Below are positions 45,807 through 61,163 of a stretch of DNA of 64,000 nucleotides, in pieces. Origin of the DNA: Escallonia rubra (lineage: Eukaryota > Streptophyta > Magnoliopsida > Escalloniales > Escalloniaceae). The notes beneath the pieces are model-generated. The model saw only the letters and a program-made list of their open reading frames with translations, had not been told where the DNA came from and ran no database searches. The DNA lies in assembly GCA_033065855.1 (NCBI GenBank), contig JAVXUO010001736.1, positions 46,001-110,000 of the forward strand. Reading direction: 5' to 3'. A program made the translations under genes and the position numbers. Numbering within the stretch: position 1 is the stretch's first letter; every line of letters starts with the position of its first letter.

Positions 45807-47813
45807 CGTGTGTGAGTATCTGGATTCAATCAAACTTGTACTCTTATACGTAAATGTCTGCTTGTAGATTTAGCCCTGATCAAGAAACATCTATGGGCTT
45901 AGTGCAGCATGAAGGTGGGCCATGTGGTGTTTTAGCAGCTATACAAGTAAATTTCCTGATTTCTACCTCCCCCGATTGACCCAATGCTCAATTAATTAAA
46001 CTATCTAATGTCTTTTGATATATGAGCTAACATCAAGATACCTTATGTTCTGCAGAGGCTAATGTCTTTTGATGTATGAGCTAACATCAAGTCACCTTAT
46101 GTTTTATAGGTTTGAATTGTTATTTGTAAAGAGTCGGTACAAGGTTTGGTAATTCAGCTATGGATTGGTATAAAAAATAAAATTGATTCTTGAAAAATGG
46201 CGGATTTATAAAAGTTCTGAATGTCATGGACGTACACGCCTTAAAGAATGATACAAGAATTGGAATTTCTCTGGTAGTGTAAATAAGTACCAGGATATAA
46301 GAAGCTTACTGTCGTAGTACTGTGTAATGCCTCTTTAATCTTGTTTTGGGAAGGTGGGTTATTTAAGACATTGACATCTCTTTTTGGTTGTTTGGGGGGA
46401 GGAACCTCCATAGTAATCCTTGGCATTTTGCCAATTCTTTAGCTCGTTCGTGGTCCCGCAACTTTTATGACAACACTTTGTATCTTCAGTTTATGGGTGC
46501 CATCAATATTATATCCAACCGAGTTGCGTAACGCTGTGTGTTGCAATTACAAGTAATGAATACCGTTTCTGCTGTAGTTCATGTCTCTATCATTCTCTTA
46601 TATGCTATTTGGATATTGCTTGCAGGCATTTGTTCTTAAATACCTACTTTTTTCCCCGGATGAGTCAAATAAAGTTGCAGCAAATATACCAACAAATCCA
46701 GGCTCCAAAGTAAAATGTGTCCCACCAAATACTTTTGCAACGCTTACTGAGAAGAGAAAATCAAGGTGACTACGTTTTATCTTGTAGCTGCTCATAATTT
46801 CCGTACTGTTCTTTGTAAGAAAAGCCTTGAAGGGAGAGGTGGTCGGAATTCAAAAGAGGATTATGTCATACGGGGATCCTAATCTTAAGCAAATAAATCT
46901 TCAAGTCTAACACAGCACTAGCAACAGGACATGCTATCATCAAGTTCTTGAAGTCTCAGTAAGTAATTAACAAGAACTATGCAATTTAGAGTAGCTTCAC
47001 TGTAAAATACACAGTCGAATACATAACCTGCAATCAGCTTCACAATATGTTGCACAGATCTAATGCAAGCACCAGGAGTAGCATATCGCAAATTTTTATG
47101 ATCAAAGTCATCTAAATTGAGTAAGAAAACACACTTTGTCTGTAAGGTATATACATATTTCATAGTTAAAAAATCTCTATCCTCCTCTCTTCTCTCTAGT
47201 TCCTTGCAGATCTCATCATCGACCCCCCTCTCTCGAGTTCCTTGTACCTCTTCATCATCAACTCTTGAAGCTCATCATCCTTGGGGGTTTTGCCTTCACT
47301 CTGAGGGAGGACACTCCCCTTCCCTTGGTAGATAGCTTTTCGTCTTTTGTTGGAGCTCTTCTATACGCTCTCTGTATTCTTTCACCCAGTCGAGATAGAT
47401 TATGGTGCATGGGTGCTGTAGGTATGCCGGAGTTGGTGTTGGGGATGTTTGGGTCGTACGCGATGGGTTGGAAGGTGTGTCGATGTGGCCCAGTGATTCC
47501 TGCGACAGGGATAGGTTTTGGGTGGTTGAGATTTGCTGGTGATCTTAGGGAGCGGATCCCGCGGTCTGTGCTGTGATTTTTAAGAGATGTGACGTTACTC
47601 ACCCGTTCTGGCCGGTGCTGTTGAGGTCATTGGTTTTTCCAATGTCAAAGGTTGAGGTGCTGCAGTGGCACACTACGAGAGTGGGGTGCAGGTCTTTGTG
47701 ACGAGGGCACTTGGTTTTTTGCTTGGAGGTAGTGGGTCTGCTTCTGCTTCTGCTTCAGGTGGGGCACGCGTGACGTTTTTTTTTTCCTTGTGTTTTTTTT
47801 TTTTGGGTTTTGT

Positions 47814-47844
<31 letters not shown>

Positions 47845-50800
47845 GTTCTCTGTCTGGTCCCTTCTGTATATGGTGCATTAGGGTTCATTGAATTCGTGAT
47901 GTGACCCGTCTGGCGCTTTTTTAAAACTACCATACCTATTAAAAATGAACTTAGTTGCACGACATGTTGATATAATGTTGCTAAGTCAGAACTCAAGAAG
48001 GATAATACCAGTTTGATACTGGGTCACAAATGATAAGGTGAAAATTGTATTTGGTTTGTGGGGGACTTCTCATATAGAGTAGTACTTAGGATATTCTGCA
48101 CTAATGCTCCATGCAAAATTCCCTGACTACATGGAATCTGGTCGAATTTGGGGCTTGAACCTACGGGGTATTTTCTATCTCAGGGGTGTGGGGTGCGGGG
48201 TTAGAAGGCTGAACTCAGTCCTCACATTTTTTGGGACATCACAAGTACGAATGCTTTGAACCAATTAGACATTCTGCCTGCTCAATATTTTTTTTTTTGG
48301 GCAACTGCTACTATTTTTTCTCTGAGACATTCACATAGTTGTCAGTTTGAGTTTGAGATCGAAAGCCAGAAGTAGAGATATAGGCAAAGGTTGCAGCGGA
48401 AGGGAGGGACGGTTCAATTCCCGATCTGAGAACCAGGTAACCTAGCATCCTCTCCCAGTTAGCAAAAATGTCCAAGAAGAATAGGGCCAAGGATAAGAGT
48501 CGGAGGCCACAAGTTCGTCAGTGAGGGATTCTTCGGAAGCCGATGGGGAAGACAATTGAAAGTCTATTTCGAAGAGAGCGTAGTAAAACTTTCTTGAAAA
48601 TAACAAGAATGAAGAAGCAGAACGACAATAACCACCAAAGGTGGTGGGTGGGCTTGGAAGGCTTTTCAAAAGTATTAAGCGCAAAAGAAAGAAATCTATC
48701 CCGGTAACGGTATCAGCTGAAGAGAGATAGGCGGAAACGTATGAGGAAAAAAAAAAGCTGTTTCATCTGCGAAACAAAAGAAAGGTAATCTGCTGATCCA
48801 AGGCCTTGGGTAGGTTGATGGTGATGGATTAAGGAAGGAAGGTGACTAAGCTCAAGTCAGGTATTAGAATAGCGAACAAGATGCGTTGAACATTGGCGGT
48901 GGGTAGGAAAGGATAAGCAGGGAAGGTGCCAGCAGAAGATGACTTCTGTTTGTTGGTTTCTTTGAGACCGGGATTTGGATTTTGGACCACTTATACGGTT
49001 TGACAAAATGCTGGCCTATTGTTTGTCGTCAATCATCTTCTCTAGTTTGATTTACAATTAGCAGCTATTCTAGTGACTAAAATATTTAACAATTGCATTT
49101 TAAACCATAATGTAAAGGTTTGTATGTTCTATGACTTCTTATTTGCCTTATACCATCTCCAGAAATCATATAGCATTGCACGTTAATATGCCATTATTGT
49201 TGAGTTCCTTCAGATTTTGAAATTTAAGAATCTTAAATTTTTTAACAGCTTTTGTTTCAACTTCCATTGAGGTTGCTTCGGCTTATAGAGGATATATTGG
49301 TAGGATTATCTGATTCTTTACGAATTAATGCCTTTTAATATAGTTTTAGTACTTCAGTGAGGTAAAAATTATTTAACTTGCAACCACATGAATATGTTTT
49401 GTCCTACAGTAACTTTACCAGTAGTTTTAGCTTTAAAAGTCTTGCAACATTGCTTGACCTCGAAGATTAAGTTTTGTTCTTTTAGTGATGCAGAAATTTG
49501 TTCTGCAAGAATCAGTTCGAAAGTAGTGCTATTACTTTGGGTTATTGCACAAACCTTTAGTGAAATGTTTTTATTCTTCTAACACTTGAGAAAAATCATC
49601 TTTTTCTCCAGAGCCTTGGTCAGAAGTATGGGTGAGATTTTGTTTCTATGTGGAAGTAATAAAAGGGCTGTGATTGCATCTCTTAGTATTCTTGACTCTG
49701 GAATTGAAGGGTCTGCAGAAAGTTCGAAAGACAAGGTGAGCTGGATGGTTAAAATTTGGGGCACAAGGGGAATGGCCATAGTTGCAATTACGTTACTACA
49801 CTTGCTCTTAAGCATTATGATTTTTTTCGTGATGATGTTTCTATTTGCTCTTCCACAGATCATTGCAGAAGCACTTGACGGTCTTTCAATTGAATCAGGT
49901 TGTGACTTGCAGAAATTTCTGAGAGTCAATACATACACAACCATGGCAAGTGTAATTCAAAAGATTGAAGCGATGATTCCTATTTTCCGAAGCCGTATGG
50001 GCGCAATGTTGTTCCTAATATCGGCTTTGCTTTCTCGAGGGCTGGTATGTTGGGTAGTGGAAGAGGCATTTCTCTTATGGATTCATCCATTCTCTCTATC
50101 TTCTCTCTTTTTGTTCTTTTTCATTTTTAGTTGTAGAAAAGTTAGTAAAATCATTTATTTATTGTCTCTAATTCATTAACTGCGTAGTCATTTGGACCAA
50201 CTTGGATAGACACGGTGTGATACTGATGCTGCCCAGATCAGAATGCTTGTTGCTAGGGAGTGTAAAAAGTAACATTTGGATAAAGAGAATGAATAAAAGA
50301 AAATAGTATTTCCATCTCCTCCACCACCACCACCACATTACATCCTCCTTCCAACACACACGTGCGCATGCGCGCACGCACGTACCCACAACGGGCACAC
50401 ACACTCACCAAAGTAGCAATCACTGCAATCGTATCTGCCGCTACTAACTAACCACTGCTAAAATCAGACCAAATCTCAAAATGAAAACACGAAAAACAGG
50501 GAAATTTGCTGGGTGATTTCCTGGGCAAAAAACATCAATCATGATATCTCCTCTTCTAATATGCTGGGTAATTTAATGGGTTGTGGATCTGTAGAAAGTT
50601 TTAGATCTGATGAGGATTCGAAAATTTGTGAGAGGTTGGGGTACAAATATGGGTGGTGGTGGAGGGATGCCATTATGGAGGTGGGATGTTGCTGTTGGGG
50701 TGAGATTTATATTGGCACGTATGGTGCTGCTGGTGGTTGTAAGGCTTGGTAACAACTTCAACGGCTATATTGCAACGGTGGTTGTGGTGTTCTGGCATGA

Positions 50801-51242
50801 TAATCATGGTGATTATGATGATTTGAGAGCGGGGGAGGGGGGAGGGAGGGGATTCCGAGCATAGTGGAAATCATGAATGGCTGTCAATCAGTCGGCGTGC
50901 ATGCTGGTCTCATTGGGTCTTGAGCATTGTTTGTAGTTGACGAGGCAGTGGTTTGACCATGGAGGTCGGTGGTGGCTTTTATACTACTGGTTATTGAGAT
51001 TTTTACACAAATGTCAGATTTGCCCCTAGAATTATATATGTGAGATTTGTCTAACGTTGGACTAAATTGAGACGAGAAAATAGTTTGAAATACTGATTTG
51101 GTACGTTTAAAACATGAGATACTCGAGCCGGATTTTATGTGTACTTTAGGTTATAGCTTTGGGATTAGCACTAATAATATTTGGAGTTGTGAAATCATGG
51201 TTCTTCTGCTCTTGTACATAACGGCCATCTATACGAGTGTAC

Positions 51243-51280
<38 letters not shown>

Positions 51281-53509
51281 CTTTCTGAGCTTCCACAGAT
51301 CTGTGTTTAGGACAGCTTTATAAAGGCGGGGCTACGTATCAACCTAAACATGAGCATATGCTTATTTAAGGATTTCCCATGTGATGCCAACTCACTGTAT
51401 AGTATTTACATGGACACTTCTTCTCTCTGGGTTTTTGCTTTTTTTCTTTTTTTTTTTGTTTGTGGGTAGGTGTGGCTGTGGGCGGTGGGGGTTTCGGGTC
51501 AAATTTATTTATAGTGTAACTAGGCACAGCCAGCCATTTCGAGAAACGGCACCTCAAGGACACTTGGCTTAGCCACCAAACCATTTATCTCTGGAGAGTA
51601 GAATGTGGTATGGCCCATATGGCAGAAAATGAATGCAGCAACCAAGGCAAGTATGAACTGAGGAGAAGTCCCTTGGATTAGAGGTATGTGACCGTTGCAG
51701 GAGGTAAATTATAAGATTACTCACACGACGAGGAGAATGTATAGCCTGCCGGCCCTGCCCCTTGTTGGTGGTGTCTAGTCACCTGTTGCCTCTGGCCTCC
51801 ATGTATGGTTTGGTGCTGTGAAAGAAATAAATGTGTACGTGCTCACCCAAAACCTCGATTCCTGCAGAGTATGATTGGAATGTTACGTGCAGTTTGGACT
51901 TTTGTTTTTTCTGAGATCTTTTCTTGTCCAGAATTTAGGGGTAGTCTATTTCCACACCTCAAATGCACATGAATATTTGTCGCTATGAATATAATATCCC
52001 GTTACTAATGCACTTTTTAGCAACAGTTGAGGTGTGGATATGCATTTGAGGGTGTCGAAATAGACACTCCCACAATTTTTAGTTTTGAAAGGAAGTGGTG
52101 GCCATTTTACATATTTCCGTAGAGGTTGAAACTGATTTTGGTATATCATTTCTGCACTGAATGCAACAATAGGTTGTTTAAAGAATTTCACGACACATAT
52201 TGGAAAAGTTGGCACTTAGACATGCTAGATGTTTTCTAAGCATCTGATGGAACTGATGCACCTTTTCTAAGGTTTAAGGCATTATAAGCACGATGTCTGC
52301 ACATATGCCTATCTTGATCTTTGTTTCCAAAAATCCAGACATGTAGCAGTTATCTAGGCAATTACAGGAAAATTTGCTGCTCATGTTGCTAAAATGCACT
52401 TTTTTTTCCTGTTCCTTTTCAGGACACTGTTCAAGCTGATAGGGATGACCCCAGTCAATCTTTAGTCACTGCTCCATTTGGGCATGCCTCACAGGTAACA
52501 AAATATCACTTAAACACTTAAATTCAGATGCTTTTACTAATGAAGCCTGGCTTATGATTTACCTGGGCTAATTATACAAGATAGTGCTGCAACTTTGGTG
52601 GTTACGAAACAGAAAATTGTGAACCTATTGCTTTCTTGTGAGGCTGTTGCTAACGTGTTTGCAACTTTGGTTGTTACAAAACAGGAAATTGTGAACCTAT
52701 TGCTTTCTGGTGAGGCTGTTGCTAACGTGTTTGACGGGAAGATGGATTTAGGTGGCGGCATGTTTGTGAAAGGCATTTCCACGACTGTGGAAGTTGGATT
52801 TCTCACTTTGTTAGAGTCCCTCAATTACTGTAAGGTTGGCCAGAACCTAAAATGCCCAAAGTGGCCAATATGGGTTGTTGGAAGTGAGTCTCATTACACA
52901 GTAGTATTTGCTCTTAATACCGTAGTACAAGACGAGAATGAACTTGAAGGAAGAGAGACACAGATTAGGAGAGCTTTTGATGCACAAGACCAGAGTGGAG
53001 GTGGTGGCTTTATTAGTGTGGAAGGCTTCCATCAAGTCCTCAGGGAAACGAGTATTAGCCTTCCGTCAGAGAAGTTGGACCACCTTTGTGGTGCAGGCTT
53101 TATCGTATGGAGTGAATTCTGGCAGGTTCTTTTGGATCTGGACAAAAATTTGGGAGGCCTAAAGGATTCAACTGGATTGATGGGAAAGAAGGTCTTTGAT
53201 CTTTACCACTTCAATGGGATAGCAAAATCAGTCTTAAATGGCAGCCAAGCATCCTCAGGAGGTGAGACTCCAGTACAAAGACCAAGACTCACAAAATTGA
53301 GGGTTTCAGTTCCCCCAAGATGGACTCCTGAGGAATTCATGTCGAGTGTGCCCTCTGGTTCAGGTGTAAATGATTCTAATAAAAATGATGCCGTTGTCGA
53401 AGTGTCTAAACCTGAACCCGTTCAACATGCACCTTTGGTTGACTGCATTAGAACGCGCTGGCCCCGAGCCGTCTGCAACTGGGAAGGGGATTCTCCGAGT
53501 ATAGTCTAA
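43810..53509 (+). CDS. MINDY-3/FAM188A-type deubiquitinase
   Basis: A cysteine protease of the MINDY family, which trims Lys48-linked polyubiquitin chains. Exons 43810-44207, 45868-45946, 46626-46765, 49612-49735, 49859-50044, 52423-52494 and 52685-53509 join into 607 codons. All junctions are GT-AG and the phases agree. Residues 5-16 (EEDLRMALRMSM) fit a ubiquitin-interacting motif. The catalytic Cys is C152 in HEGGPCGVLAAIQAFVLKYL, and the partner His is H403 in VGSESHYTVVF. A degenerate EF-hand follows at about 432-447 (DAQDQSGGGGFISVEG), with one extra Gly in the loop; animal MINDY-3 also has an EF-hand region. The C-terminal part contains VPPRWTPEEF and ends NWEGDSPSIV. Introns 3 and 5 are long (2.8 and 2.4 kb). 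A 72-bp tandem duplication copies the last splice acceptor, so a longer in-frame product is possible. Confidence 0.93.
45463..45500. repeat. Poly-G run in MINDY-3 intron 1
   Basis: A long run of G after CCCCCC, about 29 G in a row. Such tracts are hard to sequence, so the length may be unreliable. Confidence 0.8.
45763..45807. repeat. (TC)n(TG)n compound microsatellite in MINDY-3 intron 1
   Basis: About 13 TC units followed by about 8 TG units, ending 60 bp before exon 2. Confidence 0.9.
46766..49611 (+). other. MINDY-3 intron 3, no separate gene seen
   Basis: 2.8-kb intron. A stretch near 47260-47580 is GC-richer and open in frame (GGFAFTLREDTPLPLVDSF) but I recognise no domain. A (TG)n tract followed by a G run lies at 47811-47844. 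It may contain an unrecognised insertion. Confidence 0.5.
50045..52422 (+). other. MINDY-3 intron 5, no separate gene seen
   Basis: 2.4-kb intron. It contains CA/GC-rich short repeats at 50355-50405, a TGG/GGT-rich segment at 50640-50740 and a (TA)n tract at 51244-51279. No coding motif recognised. Confidence 0.5.
52589..52732 (+). repeat. 72-bp tandem duplication across a MINDY-3 splice acceptor
   Basis: Two 72-bp copies, 'gcaactttggtggttacgaa' (52589) and 'gcaactttggttgttacaaa' (52661), each contain an intron end and the exon start encoding IVNLLLS.EAVANVF. Acceptors fall at 52612/52613 and 52684/52685. The copies stay in one reading frame, so use of the first would add 24 residues (KIVNLLLSCEAVANVF plus the intron-derived ATLVVTKQ). 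Confidence 0.9.
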
Positions 53510-55520
53510 TTGGCCTGCAAAATTTTATCTGGTGTCAGTTGATCATTGACATACCTGTATTTCTGGAACCATGGAGAGCGCACAAGTCGAATCAAATGCA
53601 TCTGAAGTACAGTGGGACACAAAGAAGACGATTGACTGGCTGCATTTTCGAGACGGAGATCTAGGTAAAAGCAATTCTCAACTGTGTAGCGATGTAATTG
53701 TCAAGTGAAGTTTCATTCTCAGTTCTTGCTGGGAGCGAAAGATAGGGTCCTTTGGTATTTGTTGCCATTCTAAGACATTTAATATCATGATTTTTTGACA
53801 TCTGCCATTGATTAGAACACTTTTCCAGTCTCAGGTTGGTCATTAATAAACCCCAAACGGGTGTCTTGTTGTTTTACCATTGTAACTGTAGAGCCCTCTT
53901 TTTCGCTACTGTCTTTCTTTTTTGGGTTAGGCATGTTTTGTCAGGTTTTGTTGAAGACCTCAAGTCGCGATTAAAATTCAAATCTGTACAAGCAGCTAAT
54001 TGTTATAACAGTGAGCTTATTCCACCCTAGTTCATTGATCAGATGGTTGTGCTTACAAGCTTTGGTATGTAGTTCTCATTCGTAATTTCCAATTTAACAG
54101 ATCTGAGAATCCCTTTGCCAGGACTAGTAATCGCTGATCAAGATCGCAATTGAGTGGCTAAACGCATAGCCGACTGTCTTAATTCGTTATGCTGTCCTTT
54201 TGGGCTAATCTCAGAATCACTCTCTGAAAGTACTTGAGAAATAAGCGATAACTCTACGATCGACCCTGAAGAATTTACCAAGAATTGTTTTCGTTTTGGT
54301 CTGGAAAAGATCTGGATCGTCATATTTTCATGTTGCATAAAACGCACATAGTTTGTCGATCCGGTACAGTATCAACCAGTACTGCTCGATGTACCTGCCC
54401 TCAACAGGTCTAAACCTCTTCTGGCTGCATCAGATTGAGCCTTTACTTCACTTGTTCCACGTTAAGACACCTTCCTTGCTTTAAGGCTCTCGCCGTTTCA
54501 CTTGCTTAAATATCCCAGTAGGGTGTTAATACCATCAATCTTCAAAATCCTGCAGCTCGTCTCTATCCGAGCTACAGGCAAATCCTCAGGTTATGGAATG
54601 ATTGTTCATGATAACCACTGAAAAATATATGGTAACGAAATTGCAATTTATGATATTGAGGAACAAGTGTAATCGCTTTCTTTAAGGTTTTATTTGTCCT
54701 CACAAATTAAAACACAGAGCAGATAAGAAATAACAGAAGATTGAAATTCCATAGTGAGTTATTCCTTCTGTGATAGCGAAAGCCTGCAAGTAGGTACACA
54801 CTTGATAGTTGGCTCAAACTTCCCCAAAAGTGAACCAAGATATGCCAGAGAGATGATGCTAACACCAATTCTGCATTATCAATGGTGTAAGTGGAGACTG
54901 GAGTTATTGTCTGGTAGAAAAGTAAAACCTAATTAACTGAGCTCCGTATTTTGCCCTTAATTCTGTTTCCGACTAGTTTCTTGTGCTTGCAGCTTCCTTC
55001 AGGGAAAAGAAAGAGTATATAACACTGCTAATTTTTCCAAACAATACTTTGCAAAATGACCTTTTAAAAGAGGTGGCCATATGGTCCAAGGTACAAGGAA
55101 AAAAATGACAAAGTTTCTCCCACAAAGAGGTGGCTATTACTGATTAGATAGCCGAGAGAGGCCTCCAAGCAATTTAAGACTTGAATAGGGGGTAATGAAC
55201 TTGCTCAAAATAGCACTCCTGAGCTTCCATTTTTGCACATTAACTCTGCCATCAGCTGTCACACCCAACTCATGAAGTATAGTATTTCTAAAAACGAGTT
55301 CAGGTTTCCTTTCCCATACAGATTTTGAGCAGATGTTCAGGTTTGACAGTAAGAGAGAGCTCATGACAAAGGTTCTACAAATTACCCGGAGATGTTGAAG
55401 AACACTTCCTTCACAATAAATAAACCCCTTTTTGTCATCTGACCACACAATCTTCCTTGGTACAATTTTGCAATGTTCTTTCTGCCTAAGCCATTTCTTG
55501 CTAAAATCGATTACGGATCT
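53510..55520. other. MINDY-3 3' flank and intergenic DNA
   Basis: No further gene. A short plus-strand frame at 53571-53705 (MESAQVESNASEVQWDTKK) probably lies in the 3' UTR. No domain is recognisable in the rest. Confidence 0.45.
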
Positions 55521-55609
55521 AACAGAATCACATAGAATATCAAACTTCGGGTATCTCCTGCTCAATGACTGTTGGTTCAACTGGAGATCAAACAGAATTA
55601 CATCGAAAA

Positions 55610-59234
<3,625 letters not shown>

Positions 59235-59628
59235 GATTATAACCTAAAATGCAAGAGTATAAAGCACTATAAGCAACGTAACTGTCATCATTTGAGTCCA
59301 TCGTTACAGAGAAGCTGCAGACAGAGCAAATAATATACTCCGTAGTAATGTTCTATTGTCGTCTACAACACACGAAGCGAGATCAATCGTTCCCACCCTT
59401 TCCAGTTTCTACAGTACTACAGTTTCACAAGCATATTAGTTTCTCTTTTTCCTTTCACTCTTTCCAATTACCTTTGCTCAACATCCTTGTGGTCTAGTTC
59501 CAAGTTAAATATGCTTGGAGTTTCAGTACTCTTCTGTGGTCTTGAATGAGTAACCCATGTTCAAAGCTGAGTTTGTTGACCCCTATTTGTCTAAATGATC
59601 CCTTCCTTTTTTAGCCATTTTTTTTGTA
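59235..59628. other. Intergenic between PBE pseudogene and Pack-MULE
   Basis: No gene recognised. It corresponds to the former upstream region of the beta5 copy. The last 9 bp (59620-59628, TTTTTTGTA) are the left target duplication of the next element. Confidence 0.5.
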
Positions 59629-60808
59629 GGGTTAATTACAAAACTGTCTCCTGAGGTTTACACGTTTTTGTACTTTGTCTCCGTGTTTACAACTTTTGCA
59701 ATACTGTCCCCCGAGGTTGACAAAACCATTACAAACAGTTCCAAAATTGGACGTCCGTCCAATTTTGGGCGTTAAGTCGTCATGTGCGGTGCACATACCA
59801 TTTTGGCATGGACAAATTTGTAATTTCCCCTTCCCCATCTTCCCCACTGTGTTCATCTCTCTCTCTCTGTTCCTCAGCTTCCCCACACGCGCCGGTCTTC
59901 CAAAAGTCCGAATCTTTCTTCACCATGGCCATTCTCTCTGACTTATATTCCCCTTCGTGGCCAAGTCCTAATTCTAATTCAGACTTTCTCTCTCCTCATC
60001 CACAACTGGAACACCCGAATTTGTTCAACAATCTTGCCCCGATGCCTCAGCTCGACTGCAATGCATCAGCAGAGGACGACGACGACTTTGAGCCTCCTCA
60101 TGCCTACGGCCCTCATCTCCCATCGCCACCGCCGCCTGTAAACCCTAATTCTAACTCCCACCCATCCCTCATCCACCTGTCCTTCAACCAGGATCACGCC
60201 TGTTTCGCAGCCGGCACCGACAACGGCTTCAGAATCTACGACTGCGACCCCTACCGCGAGCTCTTCCGCCGAGACTTCGATTAAGGCGGCGGCATTCGCA
60301 TCGTGGACATGTTGTTTCGCTGCAATATCCTAGCACTGGTCGGCGGCGAGCCCGACCCTCAGTATCCGCCCAACAAGGTCATGATCTGGGACGATCATAA
60401 GGGCGAATGCATTGGCGAGTTGACCTTTCGGTCAGAGGTTTGGGCCGTGAGGCTGTGTGACAGGATTGTGGTGGTTCTGAAGCAGAAGATTTTTGTGTAA
60501 AATTTTGCAGACTTAAACCTCATGCATCAGATTGAGACGGTTGTGAACCCGAAGATGGGGAAGGGGAACAGAGAGAGAAAGAGAGAGAGAGAGAGAGATG
60601 GGGAAGGGGAAATTACAAATTTGCCCATGCCAAAATGGCATGTGCATCGCACATAACGACTTAACGCCCAAAATTGGACGGACGTCCAATTTTGGAGCTG
60701 TTTGCAATGGTTTTGTCAACCTCGGAGGACAGTATTGCAAAAGTTGTAAACACAGGGGGCAAAGTGCAAAAACGTGTAAACCTCAGGGAACACTTTTGTA
60801 ATTAACCC
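59629..60808. mobile_element. Pack-MULE (Mutator-like element carrying a host gene fragment)
   Basis: 1,180 bp with inverted repeats of about 212 bp (59629-59840 and 60596-60808), starting GGGTTAATTACAAAA at both ends and about 93% alike. They include ACGTCCGTCCAATTTTGG. A perfect 9-bp target duplication TTTTTTGTA lies at 59620-59628 and 60809-60817, the size typical of Mutator elements. Between the arms lies a piece of an autophagy gene and no transposase. Confidence 0.93.
59925..60554 (+). pseudogene. Captured ATG18a fragment in the Pack-MULE
   Basis: One frame from an ATG at 59925 gives a Pro/Asn/Ser-rich N-terminus, then [20 protein letters not shown], a FRRDFD segment, [39 protein letters not shown] and EQKIFV-like and NFADLNLMHQIETVVNPK segments. 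This is the first WD40 blades of ATG18a, a PI3P-binding beta-propeller for autophagosome formation. The frame is interrupted by TAA at codon 120 (60282-60284, where Arg is usual) and codon 192 (60498-60500, where Tyr is usual). The FRRG lipid-binding motif, further on in the full gene, is absent. A long single exon-like piece with no intron. Confidence 0.88.
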
Positions 60809-60817
60809 TTTTTTGTA

Positions 60818-61163
60818 TTCTGGGCATTAGTTTTAAATTGTCCTTTTTCGGCTACTTGGTTTTTATTGTGTTTTCATATGTTATCATTAGGAAGAACAGC
60901 TCATTTCACACAAATGGGGAGTCTATAAGACTTTTGTAGTTATCTCGATGACTTTTGTAGTTACTTATTAACTTTTGCAGTTGTCACGTAGTGGCTTTTG
61001 TAGTTTTTTTTATGGTCACCTCATGGCTTAGTAACTTTTGTAGTCACTTTTAGTGATTTTTGGATAGCCATCTTAAAGACGACTATTACTCTACCGATAT
61101 GCGTTTCGTACCTTCGAATTTTGTATTCGATTTGGGTCCTTTGGACCACTTAATATCATTTCG
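60818..61163. other. Short intergenic stretch
   Basis: Contains repeated phrases 'gacttttgtagttac' (60940-61050). No gene seen. Confidence 0.5.

Noticed and set aside
47258..47602. Open frames on both strands in MINDY-3 intron 3 as a nested gene
   Set aside because: No family recognised, no start or splice context, and both strands open; kept only as a note under the intron.
48395..48430. tRNA or SINE B-box (ggttcaattcccgatctg)
   Set aside because: No matching A-box or cloverleaf can be folded around it from the sequence.
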